The translations under genes and the position numbers were made by a program. A stretch of 22,500 bases of DNA from Saccoglossus kowalevskii (taxonomy: Eukaryota > Hemichordata > Enteropneusta > Harrimaniidae). Shown here one piece after another: positions 8,351 through 17,464 of the stretch. Under the pieces are notes generated by a model, which searched no databases, had not been told where the DNA came from, and worked only from the letters and a program-made list of their open reading frames with translations. The DNA lies in assembly GCF_000003605.2 (NCBI RefSeq), contig NW_003109092.1, forward strand, positions 127,061-149,560. The letters are read 5' to 3'. Every line of letters starts with the position of its first letter. Within the stretch, counting starts at the first letter, position 1.

Positions 8351-9440
8351 GTAGACGTTGTATAACAACACAGTAATTACATACATACACTTGTACGATC
8401 TTCTTGTTTCTGAAATAGCTATTGACCCAAATAGTCTACGGGAATCGACCATATCCAATTACCAGAAGAAACGATCACCCAGTTGTAAAATTACATACAT
8501 TACAATTTTAAGTTATTTCAACGAAATTACGTTTTTAATGTAGTATATCACGACTCAGACCACTAAAAAATTCTTTAGCTGTCTGAGATCACGATATAGG
8601 TACATGATTTTACTTCATTAACTTTTCGAACGCCAACGTCAACTTTCATTACCATCTACAACATATACATGCATAATTGCGTACCTATTTGTCTAACATT
8701 AAAGGTCGTCGCGCCGCGTCCTGTTCTATATGGGACTCACAGCGACGTATACAACGCGTGTAAAGTACATTGTTTATTTACATGAAATTCGAACACATGC
8801 TGCACGACGACCACCGCCCTTTAATTAATATTAATTTTATAAGACCAACGACGATGGTTTGGTATGTATTTTAACTGACTTCTAAATTAACACATACATA
8901 TTAACATATTATTGACGTGTTAGGGGATGGTCAGTAATGGACAAAATTAATCGTGGTTTTATTTCGTCTCACATAATATTAGTACATTCCCGTGAATGGC
9001 GCCGCCTAGAGGCAAATATTATATTTTGAAATTCTCAACCAATTGACTTACTCGTACATGCTTACAAAAAGGAAATAAAAGACAGATTTGTAGCGTAAAT
9101 ACTGGTTCCCATCATTATGTGGTACAATCCCTGGGATTGACAGATTGATCTTTAAACTAATTGCATCCCGAATATCACGATCGAAGTTTGTAGGATTTGT
9201 AGTTTTTTTTCCCACATGTGCTACTGTGGCGACTAGGGCTGCTTCTTTTGTTTTTTTTATTATTATATTCATTCGGAGGACCACCGGGATTAAACTCTCA
9301 ATTACAGGCTCCGCAATGAAATACATTACACATTTACATATACGATGCGCATACTGTCAAACTTGTTATTTCACTATTTTGATTTTTTTTTGCATATTCA
9401 CTATGTTTGAATTTCACGAATTTGTCAAGAAAGCAATGAG
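8351..9440. other. AT-rich non-coding stretch
   Basis: Overlapping frames of 92 codons (minus, 9048-9326) and 111 codons (plus, 9145-9480) are mutual shadows. The plus frame is very rich in phenylalanine and isoleucine, and neither has a recognisable domain. A CpG-rich patch is at 8705-8760. The hairpin at 8544-8598 is listed separately. Confidence 0.45.
8544..8598. repeat. 55-nt imperfect palindrome / hairpin
   Basis: Outer arms TATATC/GATATA, middle arms CTCAGAC (8554-8560) / GTCTGAG (8581-8587) and inner arms CTAAA/TTTAG nest symmetrically with small internal loops between them. About 18 base pairs form over a 24-nt stem. Size and shape are in the range of a short pre-miRNA or a small palindromic transposon relic. 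No mature sequence can be assigned. Confidence 0.6.
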
Positions 9441-9553
9441 TTTTATTGTTATTTTACATGTTCACATAGATTTAATTTAGCAAATTTTATTTATCAGCGA
9501 AAATAGCAAAATTAAAACCCAGTGAATAATTTATTAATTATACATTTACAGTA
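9441..9553. repeat. Dispersed repeat fragment ending ATTTACAGTA (copy 1)
   Basis: TTATTGTTATTTTACATG followed by TTCACATAGATTTAA, then GCGAAAATAGCAAAATTAAAA, and the terminus ATTTACAGTA (9544-9553) matches the arrangement at 13862-13958. The two copies share about 30 nearly identical bases at the start and more diverged text after that. The TACTGTAAAT motif in reverse orientation occurs at 12535-12544 and 15650-15659, suggesting an element with inverted termini. Confidence 0.6.
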
Positions 9554-10140
9554 TATAGAAAAGCACACACACAAAAAAACATTCAAAATAAATACAATGT
9601 AAAAGTAAATATTCTATAGTTAATACAAATATATCAATGTATATATACTGTTCTTATATTCAATTAAAACAAGCGAGTATACGCGGAATAACAAAACGCA
9701 ATATTGACAGATAAGCGAATGCGGACTGATAAATAAAAGTAAGCCTGGTTACATTTATTTTGGAAACGATAAATGACATTTTATTTTCAGTGGCTTTTAA
9801 GTGTCACATCAACATTAAATAGCGCCCTCACATAATGTATAAAACATAAAATAACTTGTCGCCGCTGAAAATAATGTAATTATTATACAAACACGGCTAT
9901 TTAAGATTCTGTCTCTAAGATTTATTACAAAACTAATGAATGGCGTTATCGCAGTGGCACGAGCATCGATTGATAAAACATTTAGTCATTTAATGACATA
10001 ATTGTTTTTATGCAAACTTGCTACGTAATAATTATAATGAGTAGACACTTTATTCAATATGATGAGTTTTCTTATTTTCCACAAATTATCGATTATCGAG
10101 TAAATCTCTGAAAACTCCTCTTTGTTGAGCTGTTGCACCC
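9554..10140. other. AT-rich stretch upstream of the tetraspanin exon
   Basis: No gene is recognised. A short palindrome GTCATTTAATGAC occurs near 9985-9997. A 71-codon minus frame (9986-10201) crosses into the presumed 5' region of the tetraspanin and is probably a shadow. Confidence 0.45.
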
Positions 10141-10261
10141 CGTGCGGCCAATGGAATAATCCACTCTCGCTGCTTTCAGCTCTCATAGACACACATTGCA
10201 AAAAGTTGGTGTATAGAATTACGGTACATATTTGACAGCGTTGTTTCCCAAATACATCAAA
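10141..10261 (+). promoter_or_regulatory. Presumed 5' UTR / proximal promoter of the tetraspanin gene
   Basis: A CCAAT box (10148-10152, within CGGCCAATGG) lies about 110 bp upstream of the start codon in a locally GC-richer patch, and a TATA-like GTATAG occurs near 10211. An in-frame TAG at 10214-10216 separates this DNA from the coding frame. The exact transcription start, and whether a further untranslated exon is spliced in, cannot be decided from the sequence. Confidence 0.35.
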
Positions 10262-10631
10262 ATGGCAGGCGGTTGCTACAAGTGCTCGAAGTACATGTTG
10301 TTCATCTTCAACTTCATTATTTTGGTAAGTACTTTTACCAAACGCGTGTTTCCCCCATCCTAAAACCAGAATCGAAGTTCAGACAGTGATATGTGACTGA
10401 ATTGAACGGATGTTCGACCGGATTGACCCAACCCTGGATCTAAATACCCAACCCTCTTTTATCGTGACCATTCAGTAACAAAGATTCTTTAGAAACAGTG
10501 TTTATCTTATGTTACCACTCCTTCATTGGACATTGTTATTCCGCTAAGTAGGGTTTTCTCCTCTTTGTCTAATTTACAAATGTCAACAACACCAAATCAA
10601 GTCCAGCACTCAGCCTCGCATAGCGCTGTTG
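10247..10631 (+). repeat. 385-bp segment containing tetraspanin exon 1, left copy
   Basis: This segment recurs exactly 617 bp downstream at 10864-11248 with no difference that I can see. It spans the end of the leader, the 63-bp coding exon, the GTAAGT donor and about 300 bp of intron. After 10631 the two copies diverge abruptly (GCACAGTCCC here, GGTAGTGGAA in the right copy). The right copy starts exactly at the edge of the N gap. Confidence 0.95.
10262..10324 (+). CDS. Tetraspanin, first coding exon (21 codons)
   Basis: Tetraspanins are four-pass membrane proteins that organise other membrane proteins into microdomains. This exon encodes the short cytoplasmic N-terminus and the start of transmembrane helix 1. 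Residues 5-18 read CYKCSKYMLFIFNF, matching the family pattern C-x2-C-x-K-Y-x2-F-x-F-N-F. Two juxtamembrane cysteines (C5, C8) are likely palmitoylation sites, and N17 is the conserved polar residue in helix 1. The start has a strong context (ATCAAAATGG), and an in-frame TAG lies 48 nt upstream. A canonical donor GTAAGT follows at 10325-10330, splitting helix 1 in phase 0 at the place where, as I recall, CD9-type genes have their first intron. The N-terminus resembles TSPAN9/TSPAN18-like members, but 21 residues cannot fix the subtype. Later exons are not in the window as far as I can see. Confidence 0.85.
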
Positions 10632-10813
10632 CACAGTCCCTCTATCACCGGTCTCGAAACGGCCGCTGTCCTATTGTCCTATTGCGCGTAGCGGGTAAAT
10701 AAACCATTGACACCTATACGTAATCCGCAGTTGACGCAACTTGTCAGGGGTCATCTTCAAGTTGACCCGCATATCATTACCATTAATGATTTACCCGACA
10801 TGCTTGCGAAAAA
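10632..10813. other. Contig-end sequence between the duplicate and the gap
   Basis: These 182 bp occur only after the left copy and end at the Ns. They include a small duplication (GTCCTATTGTCCTATT) and no recognisable exon. They may be an insertion in one haplotype, or wrongly joined contig-end sequence. Confidence 0.6.
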
Positions 10814-10863
10814 NNNNNNNNNNNNNNNNNNNNNNNNNNNNNNNNNNNNNNNNNNNNNNNNNN
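10814..10863. other. Assembly gap, 50 N
   Basis: A run of exactly 50 Ns, probably a minimum-size placeholder rather than a measured gap. It lies between two identical 385-bp segments. Confidence 0.99.
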
Positions 10864-11248
10864 CCCAAATACATCAAAATGGCAGGCGGTTGCTACAAGT
10901 GCTCGAAGTACATGTTGTTCATCTTCAACTTCATTATTTTGGTAAGTACTTTTACCAAACGCGTGTTTCCCCCATCCTAAAACCAGAATCGAAGTTCAGA
11001 CAGTGATATGTGACTGAATTGAACGGATGTTCGACCGGATTGACCCAACCCTGGATCTAAATACCCAACCCTCTTTTATCGTGACCATTCAGTAACAAAG
11101 ATTCTTTAGAAACAGTGTTTATCTTATGTTACCACTCCTTCATTGGACATTGTTATTCCGCTAAGTAGGGTTTTCTCCTCTTTGTCTAATTTACAAATGT
11201 CAACAACACCAAATCAAGTCCAGCACTCAGCCTCGCATAGCGCTGTTG
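10864..11248 (+). repeat. 385-bp segment containing tetraspanin exon 1, right copy
   Basis: Identical by eye to 10247-10631. It begins at the first base after the Ns, which is what is expected when two contigs that should have overlapped, or two haplotypes of one locus, are placed in tandem. Confidence 0.95.
10879..10941 (+). CDS. Tetraspanin exon 1, duplicate copy (probably an assembly artefact)
   Basis: The same 21 codons as 10262-10324, with the same start context and the GTAAGT donor at 10942-10947. Only 15 bp of upstream sequence is present before the Ns. If the duplication is false, this copy is the one joined to the intron that continues to 22500, and the left copy is redundant. If it is real, two alternative first exons would encode identical peptides, which is less plausible. 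Any annotation should count one gene, not two. Confidence 0.7.
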
Positions 11249-12520
11249 GTAGTGGAATGAGGCGCTGGGAGACACATACAACTTGACGATGTCGGAGGAA
11301 TCACGAGTTCTGAATTACTCCAAGTGTTTACAAATTATAGAAGCTGTGGTAAACCATGTTTAATTACTCGTTCGGGCGTGTGTAGACCAACGTCACTGCG
11401 CAATCTTCTCCCGAGGTTTTTTACCAGCATGCCAGTTGGTCATTGCGTGTAGTAATTCGTCTATTTTTGGTATTCGAAACTGGGTCGTTATGCTAAAGTA
11501 ATTCAACCGCATTTTTGGTCGGAGGAAATTTCAACACTTTTACATTGCACTCGATCCATTTCATGAAGGCACAAATACGAATGTCTTTAATGGAAATTTA
11601 TAAAATATTTATAAAACATTTATCCCGGATGACCGGGGTTTCATTCAAATCCTGGTGAAGAGGATTTTATTGGCTATAATCCTTTGATTAACATTATTAC
11701 AAACTCGTTTTTGTGGGTTTCTTTCAGTTATTGTTCATTTACTACCTACAAGCAAAAGGTATTCTACATGGGACATATGCATCTACTAGAATGTTGTGAT
11801 TGGTCATTTTGATTGGTCAACATCATTTGTAATTCATAATACATTTATAAACATTTTATATTAAAAAAAATGTTCATGTGTACATGCAGTAGCAAGATGG
11901 CCTTTTAAAGTATATTATTTTTATAAACTAGATACGGCTATATATCTTACTTGGAATGTTTTGACTTTGAAAACATGGCAACACTTGAAATAGTGGATTG
12001 TGACATTTCTTGTGAGGTTCATACTTGCTAAATCCTGGTTAACATTTATAATACATACCGTACACAAAGACTGCCTCTTCAAGCCACAGTTTGTATACAT
12101 CAATTCATAGGTGATAATGAAGCTGTCTCGCACAATACAAAATCTGCGATACCTGCTATTGAACTGGCTTTCCGAAACACGCATACCCACGCATTTGATC
12201 AGTTCGATGTTCACCAAGTTTTAACTGTGAGCATTTTATCACTAGTTTCATTACAGAAACCATAGAGCCTCTAAAAGAGAGTCTCTGCAAAAACGCTCAA
12301 GATTTAAGATTTACCTTGTCAAGGCATTGTAAAATTACATGTTGTTGGCAGATTAAGGGTTCAAAGTGACCTGCAAATCTCACTGGTGATGAAGAAGAAC
12401 AATAAAGCAGATAGATAAATGCAACAGCTATTTTAAGATTAAATTATTAACAATACTAAATTAATTGCTCAAACATCTACAGATAATGAATGTATGCTTT
12501 CTATAATACAATATTAATAA
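11249..12520 (+). other. Presumed tetraspanin intron 1, proximal part
   Basis: No second tetraspanin exon (end of helix 1, small loop, helix 2) could be found here. A pair of adjacent short hairpins lies at 11624-11667 and a tandem GATTGGTCA at 11798-11806 and 11811-11819. A 98-codon minus frame (11921-12217) has no recognisable domain. Confidence 0.4.
11624..11667. repeat. Two adjacent perfect hairpins
   Basis: CCCGG-ATGA-CCGGG (11624-11637) is followed nine bases later by AAATCCT-GGTGAAG-AGGATTT (11647-11667). Each has perfect arms. They sit in otherwise AT-rich DNA, so the first, GC-only stem stands out. No RNA family is recognised. Confidence 0.55.
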
Positions 12521-12524
12521 CATT

Positions 12525-12545
12525 GCTGTAAATTTACTGTAAATT
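12525..12545. repeat. TACTGTAAAT terminus of a dispersed element
   Basis: GCTGTAAATTTACTGTAAAT (12525-12544) carries the motif twice. About 35 bp further on comes CATGAATTTCGCGAG, text related to other fragments of the same degenerate family in this window (for example near 9413 and 16003). Confidence 0.4.
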
Positions 12546-12649
12546 GCTTCCAATTAGCAGAAGACAAATTTTCATGAATTTCGCGAGTGGGTGTAAATTG
12601 TGAGATTTAATAGTTTAAATTTTTTGAAGGTTCTACCACAGGAAGTGTT

Positions 12650-12699
12650 AGCGACTTTTGGGAATTTTTTCCTTCATGAATGCCATCAATTCACCAAAT
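12650..12699. repeat. Dispersed AGCGACTTT...CTTCATGAATG repeat, copy A
   Basis: AGCGACTTTTGGGAATTTTT then CCTTCATGAATGCCATCAA and TTCACCAAAT aligns with 16554-16600 and 19180-19230. The three copies are spaced by several kilobases and are diverged. A 75-codon frame (12658-12885) starts inside this copy and is not supported as a gene. Confidence 0.5.
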
Positions 12700-13860
12700 T
12701 TCGAAAATACCCATCAGCAAAAAATAAGCGGTTTGCCAGAAATTGCACCAGATTTAAACATAATGTGTTCATATAAATTGTACTGTATTTGCAATATCAG
12801 TAGAATTTTACTGGTACTTGACCTGAAATTATTTAGGGTTAGCTGGGAACAGTTTGATGGGTGTCAGTATCCTATGATGTTCTGATGAGTTCATCCTCTA
12901 ACATAATGCTGGTATCTATGCTCAATTTTACAAATTAAATATTACGTCTTCTCCATAGCAATCTAGTCTCAGCAATTGTGGCTCTATTGTCTCTGTGTTA
13001 CCATGGGAAACTGAAAAATGCATAAATTATAAACAAATTTAGCCGATTTTCATGATAATAATAATAATTTATTAAATGCTTCGAAAGACAATTTCAATTT
13101 CTATCAGTGGACAGAAATAGAATTGTCACATTAATAAGTTAAAAACCATCTGAAAAAAAGTTAAATTTGTGAATACTATATCTGAGAAACTGCTACGAGT
13201 CATATGGTGACATATACTTCCCTTTTACAAGCATGAATTTTATTAGGCTGTAGCTACAGGCATTTCAAGGCTTTTTGTAACTGTGAGATATCGGGCAGAT
13301 TACAAGACTTTCATTTTGTTGCAGTGCCTTTTTCCCCATTAGTACTTGTAAAGTTCAAAGTTTAGCCTATCAATGTCAATTAGCATTTTAGTAAATGTAG
13401 GATTTTGTATAACAACTCTAATAATTTGTTCCATTCTCAGTTTGATACAATTCGTGCATGCACATACTGAATGTTCATTCACAGCGGATTTTTTTTTTTT
13501 TTAAATTGGATTTTTTAACCATTCATACAACAGTTTGAATACTTGACCTTCATTTGACCTATACTTGGTTGGATTACCTTCTATTTGAAGGACATTCAAC
13601 CTGAAAAATAGCTGTCATCATTTGTGTTGTGTGTGATGATGGATTGGTTTGTATAGGCTATTGATGTTCCGATAAACTTGTAGGTCATGTGAGATATCAT
13701 AGAACTGAGAACAATGTGCTTGTACAAACATGCTGTGATCTTCTCTACTTATGAAATTCCAGGGGGTTTTATGGTATTTTTGTCAATTTAACATACAGTA
13801 TTGTTTTAAATCATATTGTTTTATTCTGAGCATAATAGTTTTAAGATCACAAATTTGCTT
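12700..13860. other. AT-rich intronic or intergenic stretch
   Basis: No exon, RNA gene or structured element is recognised. A short ATA/AAT microsatellite lies at about 13053-13068 and a T-run near 13489-13502. Confidence 0.45.
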
Positions 13861-13861
13861 G

Positions 13862-13958
13862 TGTTATTGTTATTTTGCATGTTCACATAGATTTTAATAG
13901 TTTAGTGGATTGTACTTGTCAACAAAAATAGTGAAATTAAAAACAGTGATTTACAGTA
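13862..13958. repeat. Dispersed repeat fragment ending ATTTACAGTA (copy 2)
   Basis: TTATTGTTATTTTGCATG followed by TTCACATAGATTTTAA, then AAAATAGTGAAATTAAAAAC, and the terminus ATTTACAGTA (13949-13958) matches 9441-9553 in order and spacing. Substitutions and indels show that it is old. Confidence 0.6.
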
Positions 13959-14655
13959 CTTGAACTCATCAGAATTTATCGGTGCCAGTAGATCATTTTT
14001 TCCTCAAATGCCGGTTTATATTGGTATTAATTAAAAAAAATATTCATACATTCACATGAATTTGACAACAATGTTTCAACATATGGTTAATTTTTTTGAA
14101 AACTGGGACTCGTTGTAATTGAATCATGGTGTGTGGTAAAAAATTGGTGCATGTTTTTTTGCTAAAATAAACTGTGAAGTGAAGTAAATATTTTGTTGGT
14201 TTCAAATTTAATAATTCAGATACTGAAAAGGACTATTTTGGGGGAAAATGGCAAACTTTACAATTTGTGTAAATAATATCTTTATTCTCATTAAAGTAAA
14301 CATATTATATGAGATCTGAGTAAATAGATTAAACAACTTTATCTGAGTAAATAGATTATGATTTCATTGTAAGTGAGAATGTGCAAACAAATCTAGTGTT
14401 AAAAATAACTGTAGTTATCAGTATTTCGTCTGCATACATGAATTGTCTCGGCTGACATTTGATCAAAAATAATATTCTAAAGAATGAATGGCAGCTATTT
14501 AGTGAATGCTAAAAATATTTTTGATAATGCTTGATTTTTAATGTGATCATTAAAATTGTTGCATATTCATATTTGTAATTGATTGAGTAGCAACATGATA
14601 ATATAACATGCCGCTCACATAAAAGCAACTATCATTGCATACTTTCTCCACCCAG
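13959..14655. other. AT-rich stretch with a 27-bp tandem duplication
   Basis: ATCTGAGTAAATAGATTA occurs at 14314-14331 and again at 14341-14358, giving a period of 27 bp. CACATGAATTTGACAAC near 14052 is another fragment related to the dispersed family. There are no genes. Confidence 0.5.
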
Positions 14656-14808
14656 GTGTTCAGGCAACCTGCTGCGTTAAAAGATCGTGACAACACCTCG
14701 TACTCAGTTGAAGCCTGTAGCGATGATCAACCAAGGAGTTGTGACATAGCGTTATCACAGCATACTGATTGTTTCGAAAACTGCTTTTATACCATACCAT
14801 CTCCTTAA
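14656..14808 (+). other. Open 50-codon frame behind an acceptor-like site, unrecognised
   Basis: A pyrimidine-rich acceptor-like stretch (TTTCTCCACCCAG) ends at 14655 and is followed by an open frame to TAA at 14806-14808 in a locally GC-richer patch. The peptide contains four cysteines, with the segment CSDDQPRSCDIALSQHTDCF near its centre. No ATG and no clear internal GT donor exist, so it would have to be a terminal exon. The strand matches the tetraspanin, and PxSC plus later cysteines faintly recalls the large extracellular loop. The diagnostic CCG is missing and helix 4 does not follow, so I do not assign it. Opposite-strand frames also overlap. Confidence 0.13.
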
Positions 14809-16550
14809 TTACTCGCAACCGATTGAGCTGTAAATTAACCTTAAAAAAAGGCGCTGACAAAAATGGTTCATCCATGATTAAACATGCTATAGATACAGAG
14901 ATGATACGCTTTGTGCGAATTCTCCTCACTTTACAACGTAGCTATTGCAGTGTTGATGACAGTACACCCATGTTCTATGTAAATTTTTCATGGCACTACC
15001 GCAAATTCATACATCTACTTTGGATGATAAGATGACCATTAGCTCTGCTGACCATGCCTCAATACGAATGTGCATTGCTGCTATATTCCATGGTCAATTT
15101 TTGTCCCACAATTTATTTATCTCATCATCAGGATTTCCATGTTTAAGAAAGATGTAGGCTGCAATTGCTATAATAATTAAATTTGCATCAGAGTTGAGGA
15201 GCTAATATAAAAATGTTTATCTGTTTAAGCGTTATAACTTATTAAATTAATTTTGAATTTATATTTTGTGTGATTGACATATTTTGATTAATAATGTATA
15301 ATTTTATTAGGTAAATAATTGTTTTGTTGTTGCCATAGTTTCGAGTAATATGCACAAAATGTGTAGAGCTGTGGTTTTCACACGGGTCGTGTTGGATAAA
15401 AAATACTTATTTTTGATAAGCCTATATAAGAGGTTATTCTGGGTCACGTAATGGAGGATTGTTTTTGTATACAAGTACAGCATTAAGATTGTTTTACTCC
15501 CCTTCTGGCGCCTTAGTAGTACTTAATGTTTCAAGCACCTTTAACTAGCAATGGATACCTGTGGTGTTATGTAATTCAACCGTACATTCCTTTTACAAAG
15601 TTGAAGTGATTTGTACGTTACCAGCTGTGTATGTCGGCAATTCTGCTTTTACTGTAAATTACTTTATCTTTGCTGGAAGTATGAATCAGGTGGAAAAAAG
15701 ATCCAGCAAAAATACCTTTTTTTTTTTTATTTTAAATTCAACTCATCAAAAATCAGTGAAAATAAACTTCAATTCCAAAATGTGTTTTCAGCTAAAATTA
15801 ATTCAAGCTTAAATAAATTATTCTATAGGATTGAATCTATTCCCAGGAAAGATTAAAGGCCTTGATCGCCGTCCTGGGACATGATGGTGGACGTATCAAA
15901 TTCTTGTTCTTATACGTCTTCAGATAATTTTTAATAAAATTTGTTGTCAAATGACATGATATTTTTATGCCAAATTATTTGTGCAACAATATTTTGTACA
16001 TTTTCATGAATTTGTCTATAATTTTCTTTTTTAATTTTTAACCAGATGTACATAATTTACTATTTGCTTATAAGACAAAAAAAATATGGAAAAAATTGTG
16101 GGTTTATTTTTCAAAATGTGACAATATTTGATTTTTGTGATCTGATATTCATTTCCGGTTTCATGTTGAACAAATAGATTATAGGCTATACATTTCAACG
16201 GAAACATGTTTGCTTGTTTCTGCAATATTTATTTAATTTCTAGAGAAATTATTTTACCATGTCATAAAAATGATAATGAACTGTAGGTATGTAATATGCA
16301 GCTGGTTTTATAACCAAAAGTGACATTATAAATTTTGGCCTCAAAAATAAATTAGGAGAACATGAAAAATTGTACTTTTGCTCCCTATAAGATTACGGTA
16401 GATGCTCTTAGCAAATATGAATGCAAGTATGTAGGTGGCTGCATCCTGAAAATTAAATTGAAGAGGAAATTGAAAACAGTTCCTGCAATCAGTAAAAATG
16501 ACGAAATTTGATAGCAGTGTAGTTTTACTGGGTTTATAAAAACATGGATT
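14809..16550. other. AT-rich stretch with repeat fragments
   Basis: No gene is supported. TACTGTAAAT at 15650-15659 and CATGAATTTGTC near 16003 are fragments of the dispersed family. An octamer ATTTGCAT is at 15181-15188 and a T-run at about 15717-15729. Frames of 64-88 codons here overlap on both strands and look like chance. Confidence 0.45.
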
Positions 16551-16553
16551 CGC

Positions 16554-16600
16554 AGCAACTTTCATGAAATGTTGTCCTCATGAACATCTTTCAATCATTG
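16554..16600. repeat. Dispersed AGCGACTTT...CTCATGAA repeat, copy B
   Basis: AGCAACTTTCATGAAATG then TTGTCCTCATGAAC aligns with copy C at 19180-19230 (AGCGACTTTCAGGAAATT, TTGTCCTCATGAAT) with few differences, and with copy A at 12650-12699 less closely. Confidence 0.55.
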
Positions 16601-16884
16601 AATTGTTGAAATCCTAAATGACGTGAAAATGACAATGTTTTTACAGTACATGTATACTAAACTATTGCTAATTAAATGAAACATTGCGTGAACATTGTGG
16701 TAATTCTGAAAATATTGCTAATTTGTTTATCCCAAGAAATAAAATGTTTTATCACTTAAAAATGTTTAAAAAATTGTCAACATTTCTGAATACCGCAGCT
16801 GTCATTGAAGATGTCAGAGTGGAGCTGTTCATATAAGTAATTGTCGGCTGTCATCTGTCATCTATGTCAACTTTTGTTAAATTT

Positions 16885-17074
16885 ACTTCTTGAAAAGCGT
16901 CAGCCCAATTGCTTCGATACCTTGTATGTTTAAACTATGACTAAATCCACTGTCATTTTGCCATTAACTTTATTTCTTTTTCTTTCAGCAAATATCTGTC
17001 TTTTTTGGTTAAAAATGTAATTTTTGACTTCTTCTTGAAAACAGCCAGCTCAATTGCTTTGATACTTGCTATTT
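16885..17074. repeat. Degenerate duplication, about 142-bp period
   Basis: ACTTCTTGAAAAGCGTCAG then CCCAATTGCTTCGATACCTT (from 16885) recurs as CTTCTTGAAAACAGCCAG then CTCAATTGCTTTGATACTTG (from about 17031). About 48 bp of each copy align with roughly 80% identity by eye. The intervening DNA does not align clearly. Confidence 0.6.
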
Positions 17075-17464
17075 AGGATCCTTATTGGATTTGTGACAAG
17101 ATGATAACTCTTGCAATTGCCATACAATTGTTTTGTGATATGGCGAAAACATTGTGGTAACAATAACCAAGTCAAAAATTAAGAATTCATCATACAGAAC
17201 ATTATCAACTCTGTTTTGAGAAAAGTAACCTAGTACTGGAAGTAGAGCTATTTTGAGTGTGAAAAATAAATTTGCATTACCGAGTACTGCATTGATTTTG
17301 GAAAAATAATTTGACTTTTGGCCTATTTTATCAACCTTCCTTCTGCTTACATATTCAGAGTACTGGGCCCAATTTATCAACGTTTCAATAACATATTCAG
17401 GGTACTGGGCAAAATTTGTGAATTTTTCGTTAGAGTACATATTCAAAGTACATTCACACACCAT
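17069..17464 (-). CDS. Unrecognised 131-codon ORF overlapping tandem repeats
   Basis: This is the longest open frame outside the LINE. It starts MVCECTLNMYSNEKF and ends KSNKDPK. Its N-terminal third repeats a short pattern (FAQYPEYVIETLINWAQYSEY) because it lies on the 42-46-bp tandem repeat at 17349-17460. No domain, signal peptide or splice sites are evident. With the high AT content, a frame of this length is only mildly unexpected by chance, and the repeat explains part of its openness. I list it as a candidate only. Confidence 0.12.
   Translation of the reverse strand: MVCECTLNMYSNEKFTNFAQYPEYVIETLINWAQYSEYVSRRKVDKIGQKSNYFSKINAVLGNANLFFTLKIALLPVLGYFSQNRVDNVLYDEFLIFDLVIVTTMFSPYHKTIVWQLQELSSCHKSNKDPK
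17349..17460. repeat. 42-46-bp imperfect tandem repeat, about 2.5 copies
   Basis: Units start at 17349, 17391 and 17437, each with ACATATTCAG or ACATATTCAA, then GTACTGGGC and an AATTT-rich tail. The third unit is truncated. Confidence 0.75.

Noticed and set aside
8995-9020. CTCF-like site CCGCCTAGAGGCAA
   Set aside because: It is one base off the spacing of the core motif in either alignment.
9048-9480. Overlapping 92-codon (minus) and 111-codon (plus) ORFs
   Set aside because: They shadow one another, the plus frame is a simple F/I-rich run from T-rich DNA and its end overlaps a dispersed repeat. No domain is seen.
10707-11006. 99- and 79-codon frames running through the N gap
   Set aside because: They consist of X residues plus an out-of-phase reading of the duplicated tetraspanin exon; artefacts of the gap.
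12262-12290. Histone mRNA 3' stem-loop (CTCTAAAAGAG)
   Set aside because: Only four base pairs, wrong flanks, no histone gene and no downstream purine element.
14660-15035. Minus 89-codon and plus 88-codon ORFs, and a TATAAAAG on the minus strand near 14785-14795
   Set aside because: The frames overlap each other. The distance from TATAAAAG to the nearest TCAGT initiator is about 25 bp, shorter than usual, and no gene follows.
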